This document shows positions 7,968 to 16,655 of a stretch of DNA of 64,000 bases, piece by piece. The DNA comes from JAKVAV01 sp047632755 (GTDB lineage Bacteria; Bacteroidota; Bacteroidia; Flavobacteriales_D; Cryomorphaceae), in the NCBI GenBank assembly GCA_047632755.1, contig JBLIDT010000007.1, forward strand, positions 1 to 64,000, read 5' to 3'. The position numbers and the translations under genes are program-made. The number at the start of each line of letters is the position of its first letter. Position 1 is the first letter of the stretch. The notes under the pieces were generated by a model that was given only the letters and a program-made list of their open reading frames with translations, was not told where the DNA came from and did not search any database.

Positions 7968-9224
7968 GTGAAGAACTTACTTATAATAACTTATTATTGG
8001 CCACCTGCGGGAGGCGCAGGGGTTCAGCGCTGGTTGAAGTTTAGTAAGTACTTACCCGAGTTTGGGTGGAACCCCATCATCTTGACGGTTGATCCCGATC
8101 AGGGATCATACCCCCAACGAGATGAGTCCTTGCTGAAAGAAGTGAGAGATGAGGTGGAAGTTTTTAGAACCCATTCTTTTGAGCCTTTGCAGCTCTACGC
8201 AAAAGCCGTTGGAAAAGACCGAGTGCCTTACGGTGGATTTAGCAATCAGAAATCGAATTCATCTTTTTCTCGATTTATCAGAGGTAATTTTTTTATTCCC
8301 GATGCGCGCCGTGGCTGGAATCGCTATGCGATCGCTAAGGCTAAAGAGATCATTTCAACGCGCACTATTGATTGTGTCGTTACGACTGGCCCTCCTCAGT
8401 CTACTCATTTGATCGGTCTCGACCTGAAGCGGGACTTGGGTATAAAGTGGGGTATTGACCTTCGCGATCCTTGGACGGATATTTACTACAATGAAAAAAT
8501 GCTTCGAACGCCATGGGCGGAGAAGCACGATGCCAAGCTCGAAAAACAGACATTGGAAGAGGCAGATTTTTGCATTACCGTCAGTAAAGGATTTGCAGAG
8601 CTGTTCAATCGAAAAGTGGAACGAGAATATCATGTAGTCACGAATGGATTTGATGAACAGGATCTAGTAGATGAGAACCCACGAAATTCTCGTGAGTCAA
8701 AGAAGCTGATCATTTCCTACACTGGGACAATGTCAGATATTTACGATCCCGACGTTTTTTTTGAAGCTTTGGCGAGTTATAAGGGTTCCTTTGAATTCAG
8801 AATAGCAGGAAGCATATCCGAGGGTGTCCAAAAGAAAATCGACGATTATGGGATATCAAAAAGTGTAAACTATTTGGGGTACCTCACCCACGCGGACGCA
8901 TTAAAAGAAATGAGCCAGGCGGACGTACTGTTGCTTATCTCACCCATGGTAAAGAATTCAAAAGGTATTATTCCAGGGAAGCTGTTCGAATATCTCGCTG
9001 CGGGAAAACCGATTTTGGCCATAGCCGAAGATGATAAGTGCGATGTAGCAGTTATATTGAGCGATACGAAGGGTGGCTTATTTTTTTCCAGAGAGAATCT
9101 CAAAGGATTATCAAATTTTTTGGAGAGCTTACCAAACAATTTTGAGTTTATTCCGAACATAGAGGCCATCAACAATTACAATAGGAAGACACTTACGGAG
9201 AAGCTGGTCTCAATAATTCCATAA
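7968..9224 (+). CDS. Glycosyltransferase family 4
   Basis: The 418-residue protein starts with a GTG directly after the preceding TAG. The N-terminal half opens with YYWPPAGGAGVQRWLKF (9-25), the glycine-rich acceptor-side loop of GT4 enzymes. The C-terminal half has the donor-binding GKLFEYLAAGKPILAI near 337-352, whose Glu normally contacts the nucleotide sugar. It should be a retaining cytoplasmic GT-B enzyme adding a sugar to a lipid-linked or polymer acceptor. It is tightly packed with its neighbours (0 nt upstream, 11 nt downstream), so one operon is likely. Sugar specificity is unknown. Confidence 0.85.
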   Translation: MKNLLIITYYWPPAGGAGVQRWLKFSKYLPEFGWNPIILTVDPDQGSYPQRDESLLKEVRDEVEVFRTHSFEPLQLYAKAVGKDRVPYGGFSNQKSNSSFSRFIRGNFFIPDARRGWNRYAIAKAKEIISTRTIDCVVTTGPPQSTHLIGLDLKRDLGIKWGIDLRDPWTDIYYNEKMLRTPWAEKHDAKLEKQTLEEADFCITVSKGFAELFNRKVEREYHVVTNGFDEQDLVDENPRNSRESKKLIISYTGTMSDIYDPDVFFEALASYKGSFEFRIAGSISEGVQKKIDDYGISKSVNYLGYLTHADALKEMSQADVLLLISPMVKNSKGIIPGKLFEYLAAGKPILAIAEDDKCDVAVILSDTKGGLFFSRENLKGLSNFLESLPNNFEFIPNIEAINNYNRKTLTEKLVSIIP

Positions 9225-9235
9225 GAAACTGAAAG

Positions 9236-10096
9236 ATGGAAGTCGTATGTATCATACCCGTTTACAACGAAGAGAAACATCTCAGCTTAACGCTGGACTC
9301 TCTTTTGGCTCAAAGCCGACGTCCTGACAAAATCATATTGGTTGATGATGGGAGCACAGACTCTAGTTTCCAGATTGCAATGGAATACGTTGAGTCAAAT
9401 GGATCGTTGATCGACATTTTGCAAAATGAGAAATCGGAGAGTCACTTACCTGGCTCCAAGGTAGTACGTGCTTTTAATGCGGGCTATAAAAGTCTCGACA
9501 AGGAGTTTGATTTGATTTGCAAATTTGACGCGGATCTCATCTTTACTGAAAACTACCTCGAGAAAATCATTCAAGTCTTTGAGACTGATAATCAGGTTGG
9601 AATTGCAGGCGGAGTCTGCACCATTAAGGGAGAAGAAGGTTGGGTTCCAGAACAGGTTTCAGATAAGGATCATGTAAGAGGAGCGTTGAAAGCGTACCGC
9701 AAAGATTGCTTTAAGGCTATCGATGGTGTTAGAGAAGGAATGGGTTGGGATACCTTAGATGAACTCTTGGCTGTATTTAATGGCTTTGGTGTGGCTTGTC
9801 TTCCAGAGCTGAAAGTGAAGCATTTGAAACCAACAGGAGCAAGTTATTCGCCCAAGGCTAGATATTATAAGGGGGAAGCTCTTTACCGAATGGGCTACGG
9901 TTTTCTACTGACTCTCATCGCTTCCATTAAGCTTGCTACCTCAGAAAAATCAATTGTTCGGCTCTTTGATCATATGTTAGGTTTTCTCAAGGCAAAATTT
10001 TCCAGTCAGTCAAAGATGGTAACGATCGAAGAAGAGCGTTTTATTAGGAAGTATCGTTGGGAAAGAATCCGCCAAAAAGTGCGTTCTCGATTTTAA
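9236..10096 (+). CDS. Glycosyltransferase family 2
   Basis: A 286-residue GT-A enzyme: CIIPVYNEEKHLSLTLDSLL (5-24), the nucleotide-binding VDDGSTD (36-42) and the metal-binding FDADL motif with Asp98 and Asp100. It is an inverting glycosyltransferase family that builds polysaccharides at the inner face of the membrane. There are no clear membrane helices except a moderately hydrophobic stretch near 221-232. It is the last gene of the YfhO-methyltransferase-GT4-GT2 run and faces the flippase gene, with 33 nt between them and no hairpin. Confidence 0.85.
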   Translation: MEVVCIIPVYNEEKHLSLTLDSLLAQSRRPDKIILVDDGSTDSSFQIAMEYVESNGSLIDILQNEKSESHLPGSKVVRAFNAGYKSLDKEFDLICKFDADLIFTENYLEKIIQVFETDNQVGIAGGVCTIKGEEGWVPEQVSDKDHVRGALKAYRKDCFKAIDGVREGMGWDTLDELLAVFNGFGVACLPELKVKHLKPTGASYSPKARYYKGEALYRMGYGFLLTLIASIKLATSEKSIVRLFDHMLGFLKAKFSSQSKMVTIEEERFIRKYRWERIRQKVRSRF

Positions 10097-10129
10097 GGAT
10101 CTTCGAATCTCGGTGAAATAGAAATGGAC

Positions 10130-11614
10130 TTAGCTTCCGAAGAGAGAGCTTTTAATAGTTGTGGAAACCTTATTCAAAGCATCTCTGAGCATTTCTCTTT
10201 CAGTGTCTGTAATTATGAAACGATAGATAAATATTAAATAGCTTAAAATCAGAATTGACTTAAGAAGTAATCGAGGTAAGAGGGAGATTTCATTAGTGCT
10301 TATTCCCATCGCAATTATAATGGCGCAGCTAATAAGGAGAATAATAATGCGCCTTATCTCATAATCGACGTGTACTAGTTTTTGCGCTTTTGAATAGGAG
10401 AGGATGGTCATCACCAAGTAACTAACACCTGTGGCTGCCACAGCTCCGTAGATGCCAAACCTCGGAATTAGGATGAAGTTCAGAGCAATATTCAGGAGAA
10501 CACCGATCACCGTCACGGTAGCATGATGTTTGGTTTTCTTCGTCAACAAGAAAACGTACAAGAAATAATTATTCATTGCCTTGAAAATGAAAATGTAGGC
10601 GATAAAGGGGACTAAGATTCCGGCGGCCCAATAAGCGGATTCGCCACTACTCAGAATTTTGGTCAGTTCTTCTCCAAATACCGAGATGACTAGTGTCAAG
10701 AGGATCGTCAACCCCAAATAGAGCGTAAGTGTTTTTGAAAAGAACGGTTTGAAATCTGGACTCGTAAATTTTTTGTAGGCGATAGGTAAAAAGCCAAGGG
10801 AGAAACTGGTAATAATTAGGAGGTTCGATAAACTGCCAATTTTATAAGCCAGGCCATATATTCCAACATCTTCAAATTGCCCGAAAATTTTAATGATCAA
10901 GCGATCTGACAATGTAAGTAGCAGTGCCGCAACGGTTGTGAAAATCAATGGGCCACTGTACTTATAGATTTGAATTCCAAAGTTCACGCTGAATTTGGGA
11001 CTAATATTCTTGACCTGAATGGGTATGGTAGAAATAAGAAATACCAAGTTTGAGTACATGATGGCCTTCACGGCTCCGTAGACCCCTTCTTCTTGCAGAA
11101 CAACAAAATACAACACTAAGCCTACAAGAGTTATTAATTTGAGTGAGACGAGGAGGAGATAAGTCACAGACTTTTCTTTGAGTCTCAACAGTTGCAAGGG
11201 GATCAGTCCAAGAACTTCGAAAATGATTGAAAAAGTTAAGAGCTCAAAATGTATTTTAAAATCAGGGCTCGAAAAAATGAGCTGGCTCAATTGTTCTGCA
11301 AAAGGAAAAGCGATTAGGGCAAAAAGAGCAGAAAGAATAATAACTAGACCTAACGATGTTGAGTATAGTTTTTTTTGGTCTGGAATGTTTGAAAGGTTGC
11401 TCCCTAGCCTTAGCAGGGCTGATGGAACTTGGAAAGAGACAATTCCGATTGCGAATTGAGCTAAAACCTCAAGAATAAGCAGCTGACCATAATCATTAGT
11501 GCTTAAGCTGCCCGTGTAAAATGGAATTAGGATTAGGCCTGCCGCCTTCATAGAAAGGTTGCTCATTCCATAAATCAGAGTCTGTTTAAAAGTGTTTTTT
11601 ACGTCTTTAAACAT
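10130..11614 (-). CDS. Wzx-like polysaccharide flippase (lipopolysaccharide/O-unit exporter family)
   Basis: The 494-residue protein is made of about 12-14 hydrophobic helices separated by short loops, with the typical start FKQTLIYGMSNLSMKAAGLILIPFYTG: an amphipathic first helix, then Asn/Ser and IPFYT. This is the MOP/MVF superfamily of undecaprenyl-linked oligosaccharide flippases. It is transcribed towards the GT2 gene. With the two glycosyltransferases and the YfhO-like protein next door, it would move the finished lipid-linked unit across the inner membrane. No polymerase (Wzy) or chain-length gene is visible, so the product may be a single unit, or the rest lies elsewhere. Confidence 0.85.
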   Translation of the reverse strand: MFKDVKNTFKQTLIYGMSNLSMKAAGLILIPFYTGSLSTNDYGQLLILEVLAQFAIGIVSFQVPSALLRLGSNLSNIPDQKKLYSTSLGLVIILSALFALIAFPFAEQLSQLIFSSPDFKIHFELLTFSIIFEVLGLIPLQLLRLKEKSVTYLLLVSLKLITLVGLVLYFVVLQEEGVYGAVKAIMYSNLVFLISTIPIQVKNISPKFSVNFGIQIYKYSGPLIFTTVAALLLTLSDRLIIKIFGQFEDVGIYGLAYKIGSLSNLLIITSFSLGFLPIAYKKFTSPDFKPFFSKTLTLYLGLTILLTLVISVFGEELTKILSSGESAYWAAGILVPFIAYIFIFKAMNNYFLYVFLLTKKTKHHATVTVIGVLLNIALNFILIPRFGIYGAVAATGVSYLVMTILSYSKAQKLVHVDYEIRRIIILLISCAIIIAMGISTNEISLLPRLLLKSILILSYLIFIYRFIITDTEREMLRDALNKVSTTIKSSLFGS

Positions 11615-11931
11615 GGGCTCACGTCACGGCATTTAAAACTGTTTTCATTAATTTAAGGTTCTCATTGTTCCTGTCTGGTCTTCGTGTTTCTTGATGGACA
11701 AAATGAAGAGAATTGCGGTAAATATAGTGGATCCCTCGTTTATCCTCTCTTTCATTTTTGTGACCTGCCAGAAGACATGGGGACATTTATTCCATTCAAA
11801 AAGTCGCTTTATTATTTTGACTCTTCAAGTTGTTCCTAGGGAGTGCAGATACCTTGAGAAATTCACTTCTTATCAAGAACAATTACGGTGAATAAAAAGG
11901 CCTAGGTTTTAGAGTGATCATCAAATAAAGT
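11615..11931. other. AT-rich intergenic stretch without a supported gene
   Basis: It lies between the divergent flippase and the decayed secreted-protein gene. A 66-codon plus-strand frame (11691-11891) has no recognisable motif, no spacing to a neighbour and a random-looking composition. I find no clear TAnnTTTG box or hairpin. Two CCTAGG palindromes (about 11836 and 11902) are too short to interpret. It probably holds the promoters of both flanking genes. Confidence 0.5.
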
Positions 11932-13949
11932 ATGCGCAGCTCCGCCTTAAGCTTCAATCTTTCAGACTCTCAATTTGGAACTGATTTTCAAAATGGTTAT
12001 TTTCAATGTGTTAGTAGTATCTTCAAGGCAGTGAGACTTTCCAAAACATATATAATTGTCGTACCATTTCTTCTGCTGGTCGCAAATTGTTTCGGTCAAT
12101 TGGAAAATGATTTGCTATTGCATTATGAGTTCAATGGCGATTATACTGATTCTTCTCCTAACGGATATGATGGTACCCCTATAGACATCACATTTATTGA
12201 TGATCAGTTGGGTAATCCCTCAAGTGCGATACTATTAAATGGAGCCACATCAAGAGTTGATTTTCCAAATGTTCCAGAGTTAGAACCCGACTTTCCAATC
12301 TCTTTTGTCACAAGAACAAGGTTTGATCTTATAGACGGTCAACAAATAGTTTTCACTACGGATTTCTCTGGTTCTACTCACAGCGGGGCGTGGCTACAGT
12401 TGTCTTCATCCGGAGATATTGCTGTGAGCTAGGGAAATGCACAAGGCGGATTTACCGGATCAACTCGACACGGAAAAATTGCCTTTTTCCCTGTTGCACA
12501 AGACACGTGGTATAATATTGCGATTATAATCCGTGGATTTCAAGACATAGATATTTATATCGACTGTGAATGGATAGATGGCACATATGGTGGCTCAGCA
12601 AGTTCTATAGGGTTTACTGGAGGAGCGGGAAATCTAGGAAGAAAATGCGCCAATCCGATTAGTACTACTCCACCCTTTTACTTTGAAGGTGCCATAGATG
12701 ATTTTTGGTGCTGGGATAGAGAATTGACCGAAGACGAAATTCTTGGCTTTTGTGAAATTCAAGAGCCTTGCTCAGATGTTTTATCAGTCCCAGGTGCTTC
12801 TGGATGTGTCAATGAGCCTATCGAGTTTTTGTTTAGTCTCGAGAATGAGGATTCAGAAATTTTGACCTACCTCTGGGAATTTGAAGATGGAGCTACATCA
12901 AATGCGAGCAATTTGACTTTAACTTACCCAGACGAAATCACACAGGACTACACATTGACCGTCACTACCGAATATAATTGTGTTTACACTACTACAGGTA
13001 CTATGACAGTTGAGACTCCGCTGGGGTCATTTATGCAAAACGAATTTAATATTTGCGGTAGCGACTTAATAGACCTCGACTTTTCTGATCTACCCTTCAA
13101 CGTTGTAGATTCAGATGGAGAACTTGTTGAATCAGTTCAAATATCCGTTGCTGGCACATATATTTTCACGGGTCAAAATGCCTGTTCAAGTTTTGAAGAG
13201 GGCGTTATAATTAGTATGACGGCTTTTTATCCCGCTCCTTTTGGTGATTTCCAGTTTCTGTGCCAAGGACAAGATACTTTGCCTATCGGTTTTAATTCAG
13301 ATGATTACAATTACTTGTGAGGATCAGGGGCTCAGGATTCAATCATTCTTGTTTCCGAGCAGGGTCAATATGAGGTTTTAGTAACTGACACCACAGGAGT
13401 TTGTGCAGAATCCTTTGTTTTTATGATCAGCGAATTGCCATTTGCACCTTCAGAGATATTTGATTTCCCGACTGTTGATATTTGCCTAGAAGGCCAAACG
13501 AATATCAACTTCCCACCTCAATTCGGGCCTTATACATTCTCAGATACGCTTACGGACCTTACATACACTGCTATCGAGACTGAGACTTTGTCATTCACCT
13601 ATTCAGATGGGTGTTTCACCTATCAGGATACTTTATTTATTTCTGTTGAATCTTGCCTGTGTCCTGTTTGGGTGCCCAATGTCTTTGCTCCGAACGAGGA
13701 CGGCTTAAATGATTTATTCAAACCAGTTTTGGATTGTAATATCTACGATTAGCAAATGCTAATATTCAACCGTTGGGGTCGAGAGATTTTTCAATCCAAT
13801 GACATAGATGTCGGATGGAAAGGAGAGTCGCCAAACTCAGATTTTATGCAAGTACAGGAGTTTATGTTTACCTAATCCTATTCAATCAAAAACTTGACGG
13901 ATTACAGGTCCCTCAGGAGCTTACGGGTACCATCACCTTATTGAGGTAA
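11932..13949 (+). pseudogene. Decayed secreted protein: LamG domain plus gliding-motility C-terminal domain
   Basis: One continuous reading frame is interrupted by TAG (12430-12432), TGA (13318-13320) and TAG (13750-13752); between them the frame stays open and meaningful. In order it encodes a signal peptide (best start GTG 12031; cleavage after ANCFGQ), a LamG/concanavalin-like domain (ending GAIDDFWCWDRELTEDEI), PKD-like segments (YLWEFEDGATS), and a C-terminal gliding-motility-associated domain (VPNVFAPNEDGLND, MLIFNRWG, GWKG). Near 13845 one T of a T-run is missing; the next frame then gives STGVYVYLILFN and ends GTITLLR with TAA at 13947-13949, the standard end of this domain. The TGA stop lies in an otherwise standard YLWSTG-like motif, so it replaces Trp. 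Four lesions mean no full-length protein unless readthrough occurs. Confidence 0.85.
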
Positions 13950-13951
13950 GT

Positions 13952-15628
13952 CTATCTGGCCACCTGAAATTTCTTCACGACTTTTTGACCATTTGAGATT
14001 ACTTCGACCAAGTAAAGCCCCTCGTTGAAATTTGAAACATCTAGCCAATTTTGATTCTCGTAGATTCCCTTTTTCACGACTTTTCCAGTGATGTCTGTTA
14101 CGCGATAAGCTGTCCCAAAGGGTAGCCCAGTTAAATTGAGCTGAGCCGAAGCTGGATTTGGGTAGAGCTTTATCTTTTCTCTCTCCAGTTCTGTTGAGCT
14201 CAAAAGACTTGTGACCTGCACATTTTTGCAAAAATTATCTCCTCCACATCCATTGTTTATAACAAGGCACACCATGTAGATTCCAGTGTTTTGATAAGTA
14301 TAGACAGGGTTTTGTGCTTCACTGAATCCTCCATCATCGAAATTCCAAATGTAGCTGTAGTCTTCTCCACCTTCGGCGAAAAAGGACACTGAAGCCCCAT
14401 CTATTTCAAAATCATAATCGCCGCTTGGAGCAGGACATCTTTCGATAAATATGGTGTAGAAAGCACCGCGGTTCGTTCCACCGTTGTCATCACCCTCGGC
14501 ACTGACCACCAAGTCGATGGTGCCATCTCCATTTAGATCTCCTACTGTTGCAATTCTAGCTGCCAGTTGGTCTTCGGTTGCTAGATCAAAAGTGAAGTTC
14601 CCTTCAAAACGATTGATCTTTTTTTCATTGATTACCCAACCACTTGAATGCATGAAGAGAATCCAGACTGAGCCAACGTTCATTCCCCCATCATCGTCAC
14701 CGGGTGCGCCTACAGCCAAGTCAATGGATCCGTTTTCGTCCAAATCACCGATGGCCCGCACACTCGAACCGAATTCGTCATCTACATTAAGGAATCCACC
14801 AAAATCACCTTCTATTCTCGAGATTTTCTGAACGTCAGCGAGCGTCTCACTATTGCTGCCATAAAGGATATAGACAGCGCCAAAATTTGTGTCTTGATCA
14901 TCATCGCCAGGAGCTCCGCAGAGGATGTCCATGTTTCCATCTTGGTTCACATCAGTTATGCTCAATCCACTGCCGAACTGGTCCCCCTCATCGAGTCTGT
15001 CGCCGAGAAGTGGATGATTCACATCGATAGTCTCCAATAGCGCTAACCCTTCAAAGATGTCCCCTCCGAATCGGTATATGCTTCCCTCGTTGTGCATAGA
15101 AGTGGCATAGAGAACACCTTGTTCAAAAGCCAGATACTCACCCAGACGTTCCGATGTTGTTGCTATTTCTGTAGAAAGGAAAAGCTCTTCTAACTGATAA
15201 GTTCCAGCCTGACTCGAAAGGGCGAACAGCTTTCCGCCATCTATCCCAGGCGCACCGACAATGAGTTCGTTCAAATTGTCTGAGTTGAGATCACCAATAT
15301 CCACTACAGCAGCGCCGAATTCGGAGTTGGTCAGATTGTCGAAATATGAAAAGTCAGCAGTAGAGACGAGAAATTCAGAGGAAACCGATCCGTCATCATT
15401 CAAATCAATAATCAGGAATTCACCGTTTTGGCTGTATGGTGATGCAGCAAATATTCTGCTGTCATTCTGAGATTCCATAACGTAGCCAAACCCTCCACTA
15501 TTGGATAGAGCAGTTTCTAGGTTTCCGGCTTCCGCAGAAACCTTTTGGAAATCGGCAACGGTGCCTGTTTGTCCGAGTAAAAATTGGGCAGAAAAAAAAG
15601 CCCCTGTTAGAAGTAGAGCGTGTTTCAT
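13952..15628 (-). CDS. FG-GAP repeat/PKD protein with T9SS sorting tail
   Basis: The 558-residue exported protein has a signal peptide (1-20, ending LLGQ), then at least four FG-GAP/integrin-alpha-like repeats with calcium-binding DxNxDG loops followed by GAPGDDD-type turns (about 110-385), a PKD domain (about 405-470, YIWNFDDGGFSE) and a type A T9SS tail (487-558: LYPNPAS, ITGKVV, GLYLVEV). The tail directs export through the type IX system and anchoring or release at the cell surface. The repeats suggest a beta-propeller that binds ligand or surface. It faces the decayed secreted-protein gene with only 2 nt between stops. Confidence 0.9.
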   Translation of the reverse strand: MKHALLLTGAFFSAQFLLGQTGTVADFQKVSAEAGNLETALSNSGGFGYVMESQNDSRIFAASPYSQNGEFLIIDLNDDGSVSSEFLVSTADFSYFDNLTNSEFGAAVVDIGDLNSDNLNELIVGAPGIDGGKLFALSSQAGTYQLEELFLSTEIATTSERLGEYLAFEQGVLYATSMHNEGSIYRFGGDIFEGLALLETIDVNHPLLGDRLDEGDQFGSGLSITDVNQDGNMDILCGAPGDDDQDTNFGAVYILYGSNSETLADVQKISRIEGDFGGFLNVDDEFGSSVRAIGDLDENGSIDLAVGAPGDDDGGMNVGSVWILFMHSSGWVINEKKINRFEGNFTFDLATEDQLAARIATVGDLNGDGTIDLVVSAEGDDNGGTNRGAFYTIFIERCPAPSGDYDFEIDGASVSFFAEGGEDYSYIWNFDDGGFSEAQNPVYTYQNTGIYMVCLVINNGCGGDNFCKNVQVTSLLSSTELEREKIKLYPNPASAQLNLTGLPFGTAYRVTDITGKVVKKGIYENQNWLDVSNFNEGLYLVEVISNGQKVVKKFQVAR

Positions 15629-15697
15629 GATCTTACATGTTTATAAAACGCGTTCAAGGGGATTACCTGCTTTTACGCTCAGTGAAGCAGAAAGTTT

Positions 15698-16171
15698 CTA
15701 CGAATTGTGATAAGGCTCATTATTCAGAATAGTGAAGGCGCGGTAAATCTGCTCAACAGCGAATAGTCTGATCATTTGGTGTGAAAAGGTCATTTTTGAA
15801 AAGGCCAATCTCACAGGGAATTGATCGTAAATGGATTGGTCGAAGCCAAATGCACCACCCACAACAAAGACCAATCTTTTTGGCCCAGCATTCATTTTTT
15901 TTTGTAGAAATCCAGCAAATCCTTCACTAGTGAACTGCTGTCCCTTTTCGTCAAGAAGAATGATCGTGTCGGAGCTATCCAGTTTTGACAATAGGGCCTT
16001 CGCTTCGTGGCGCTTTCTTTCTTCGGGGTCTAGCTTCTTCCATTTCTTTTCTTCTGGGATAAGCACTTCTTCATACGGTACATAACGCTTTATCCGTGAA
16101 GCGAAGGTATCGAGGCCCTTCTCCAAATAGCCTTTATCCGTTTGGCCAATGATGGCGAGGGCAATTTTCAT
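15698..16171 (-). CDS. rlmH: 23S rRNA (pseudouridine-1915-N3)-methyltransferase
   Basis: RlmH is a SPOUT-fold dimer that methylates pseudouridine 1915 in helix 69 on assembled 70S ribosomes. The 157-residue product, started at MKIALAIIGQ, has the family length and the SPOUT knot motifs VFVVGGAFGFD, LAFSKMTFSHQMIRL and the C-terminal EQIYRAFTILNNEPYH. Upstream in-frame codons to 16249 are leader: a TACTTTTG promoter box (16176-16183, minus) lies just 4 nt before the ATG, which favours this start and suggests a leaderless mRNA. It is divergent from the DUF4783 gene. Confidence 0.95.
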   Translation of the reverse strand: MKIALAIIGQTDKGYLEKGLDTFASRIKRYVPYEEVLIPEEKKWKKLDPEERKRHEAKALLSKLDSSDTIILLDEKGQQFTSEGFAGFLQKKMNAGPKRLVFVVGGAFGFDQSIYDQFPVRLAFSKMTFSHQMIRLFAVEQIYRAFTILNNEPYHNS

Positions 16172-16175
16172 AGAA

Positions 16176-16183
16176 CAAAAGTA
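16176..16183 (-). promoter_or_regulatory. -7 box of rlmH, 4 nt from the start codon
   Basis: Read on the minus strand the site is TACTTTTG, a full TAnnTTTG match, ending 4 nt before the rlmH ATG. Transcription would begin at or inside the start codon. No -33 box at the usual distance is clear. Confidence 0.4.
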
Positions 16184-16210
16184 AGGTGAATCAATGATAG
16201 GGTGAATTCT

Positions 16211-16218
16211 TATATTTG
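16211..16218 (+). promoter_or_regulatory. -7 box upstream of the DUF4783 gene
   Basis: TATATTTG is a full TAnnTTTG match, 47 nt before the ATG at 16266, in the divergent rlmH/DUF4783 intergenic region. No TTTG partner is seen 18-23 nt upstream. Confidence 0.35.
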
Positions 16219-16265
16219 ACTCAAACGGCCCGCTTTTTGCTCGGCGCAAGTCTATTTATTTTACA

Positions 16266-16655
16266 ATGAAAAAGCTGATTCTATTTCTATCCATCTTAAT
16301 ATCTATGTCCACAGCAATGGGGCAGGATGTCGAAAAAGACGCCATTTCAGAGGCAATCGAATCGAGCGATCCACAAAAAATAGCGGTTTATTTTATGCCA
16401 TCAGTAGATCTGACCGTAGAGTCGGCGGAAGGCGTATATAGTAAGGATCAAGCGGAAATGATCATTCGAAGATTTTTTGAGGATCATGTCCCCAAAGGAT
16501 TTGCTCTCAAGCATCAAGGAAAATCAAAACTTGATGACTATTACTACATAGGAACTTTAAAGACTGAAAAAGGAGAATATCGATTAACCTTTTTCTTGAA
16601 GAAAACGGAAGATCAATTCCGCATCAAGCAGATGCGAATTGAAAGTACGCCTTAG
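16266..16655 (+). CDS. DUF4783 family exported protein
   Basis: The 129-residue protein has a signal peptide (1-19, cleavage after TAMGQ) and a small alpha+beta domain (AISEAIESSDPQKIAVYF ... FALKHQGKSK ... YYIGTLKTEKGEYRLTFFLKK) that looks like an NTF2-like fold, as in DUF4783. The family is restricted to Bacteroidota, and I recall it next to rlmH and nadC; rlmH is adjacent here while nadC lies about 40 kb away. It should be periplasmic or lipid-free outer-envelope associated. Function unknown. Its stop overlaps the opposing glycosyltransferase stop by 4 nt. Confidence 0.75.
   Translation: MKKLILFLSILISMSTAMGQDVEKDAISEAIESSDPQKIAVYFMPSVDLTVESAEGVYSKDQAEMIIRRFFEDHVPKGFALKHQGKSKLDDYYYIGTLKTEKGEYRLTFFLKKTEDQFRIKQMRIESTP

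Noticed and set aside
11691..11891. A 66-codon plus-strand frame between the flippase and the decayed gene
   Set aside because: No motif, no promoter or spacing support, composition unlike the nearby proteins.
12031..13949. Genome-wide stop-codon reassignment to explain the in-frame TAG/TGA codons
   Set aside because: Other genes here end normally with TAG (for example 7965-7967) and TGA (aroB, crcB), and a frameshift is also present, so decay is simpler.
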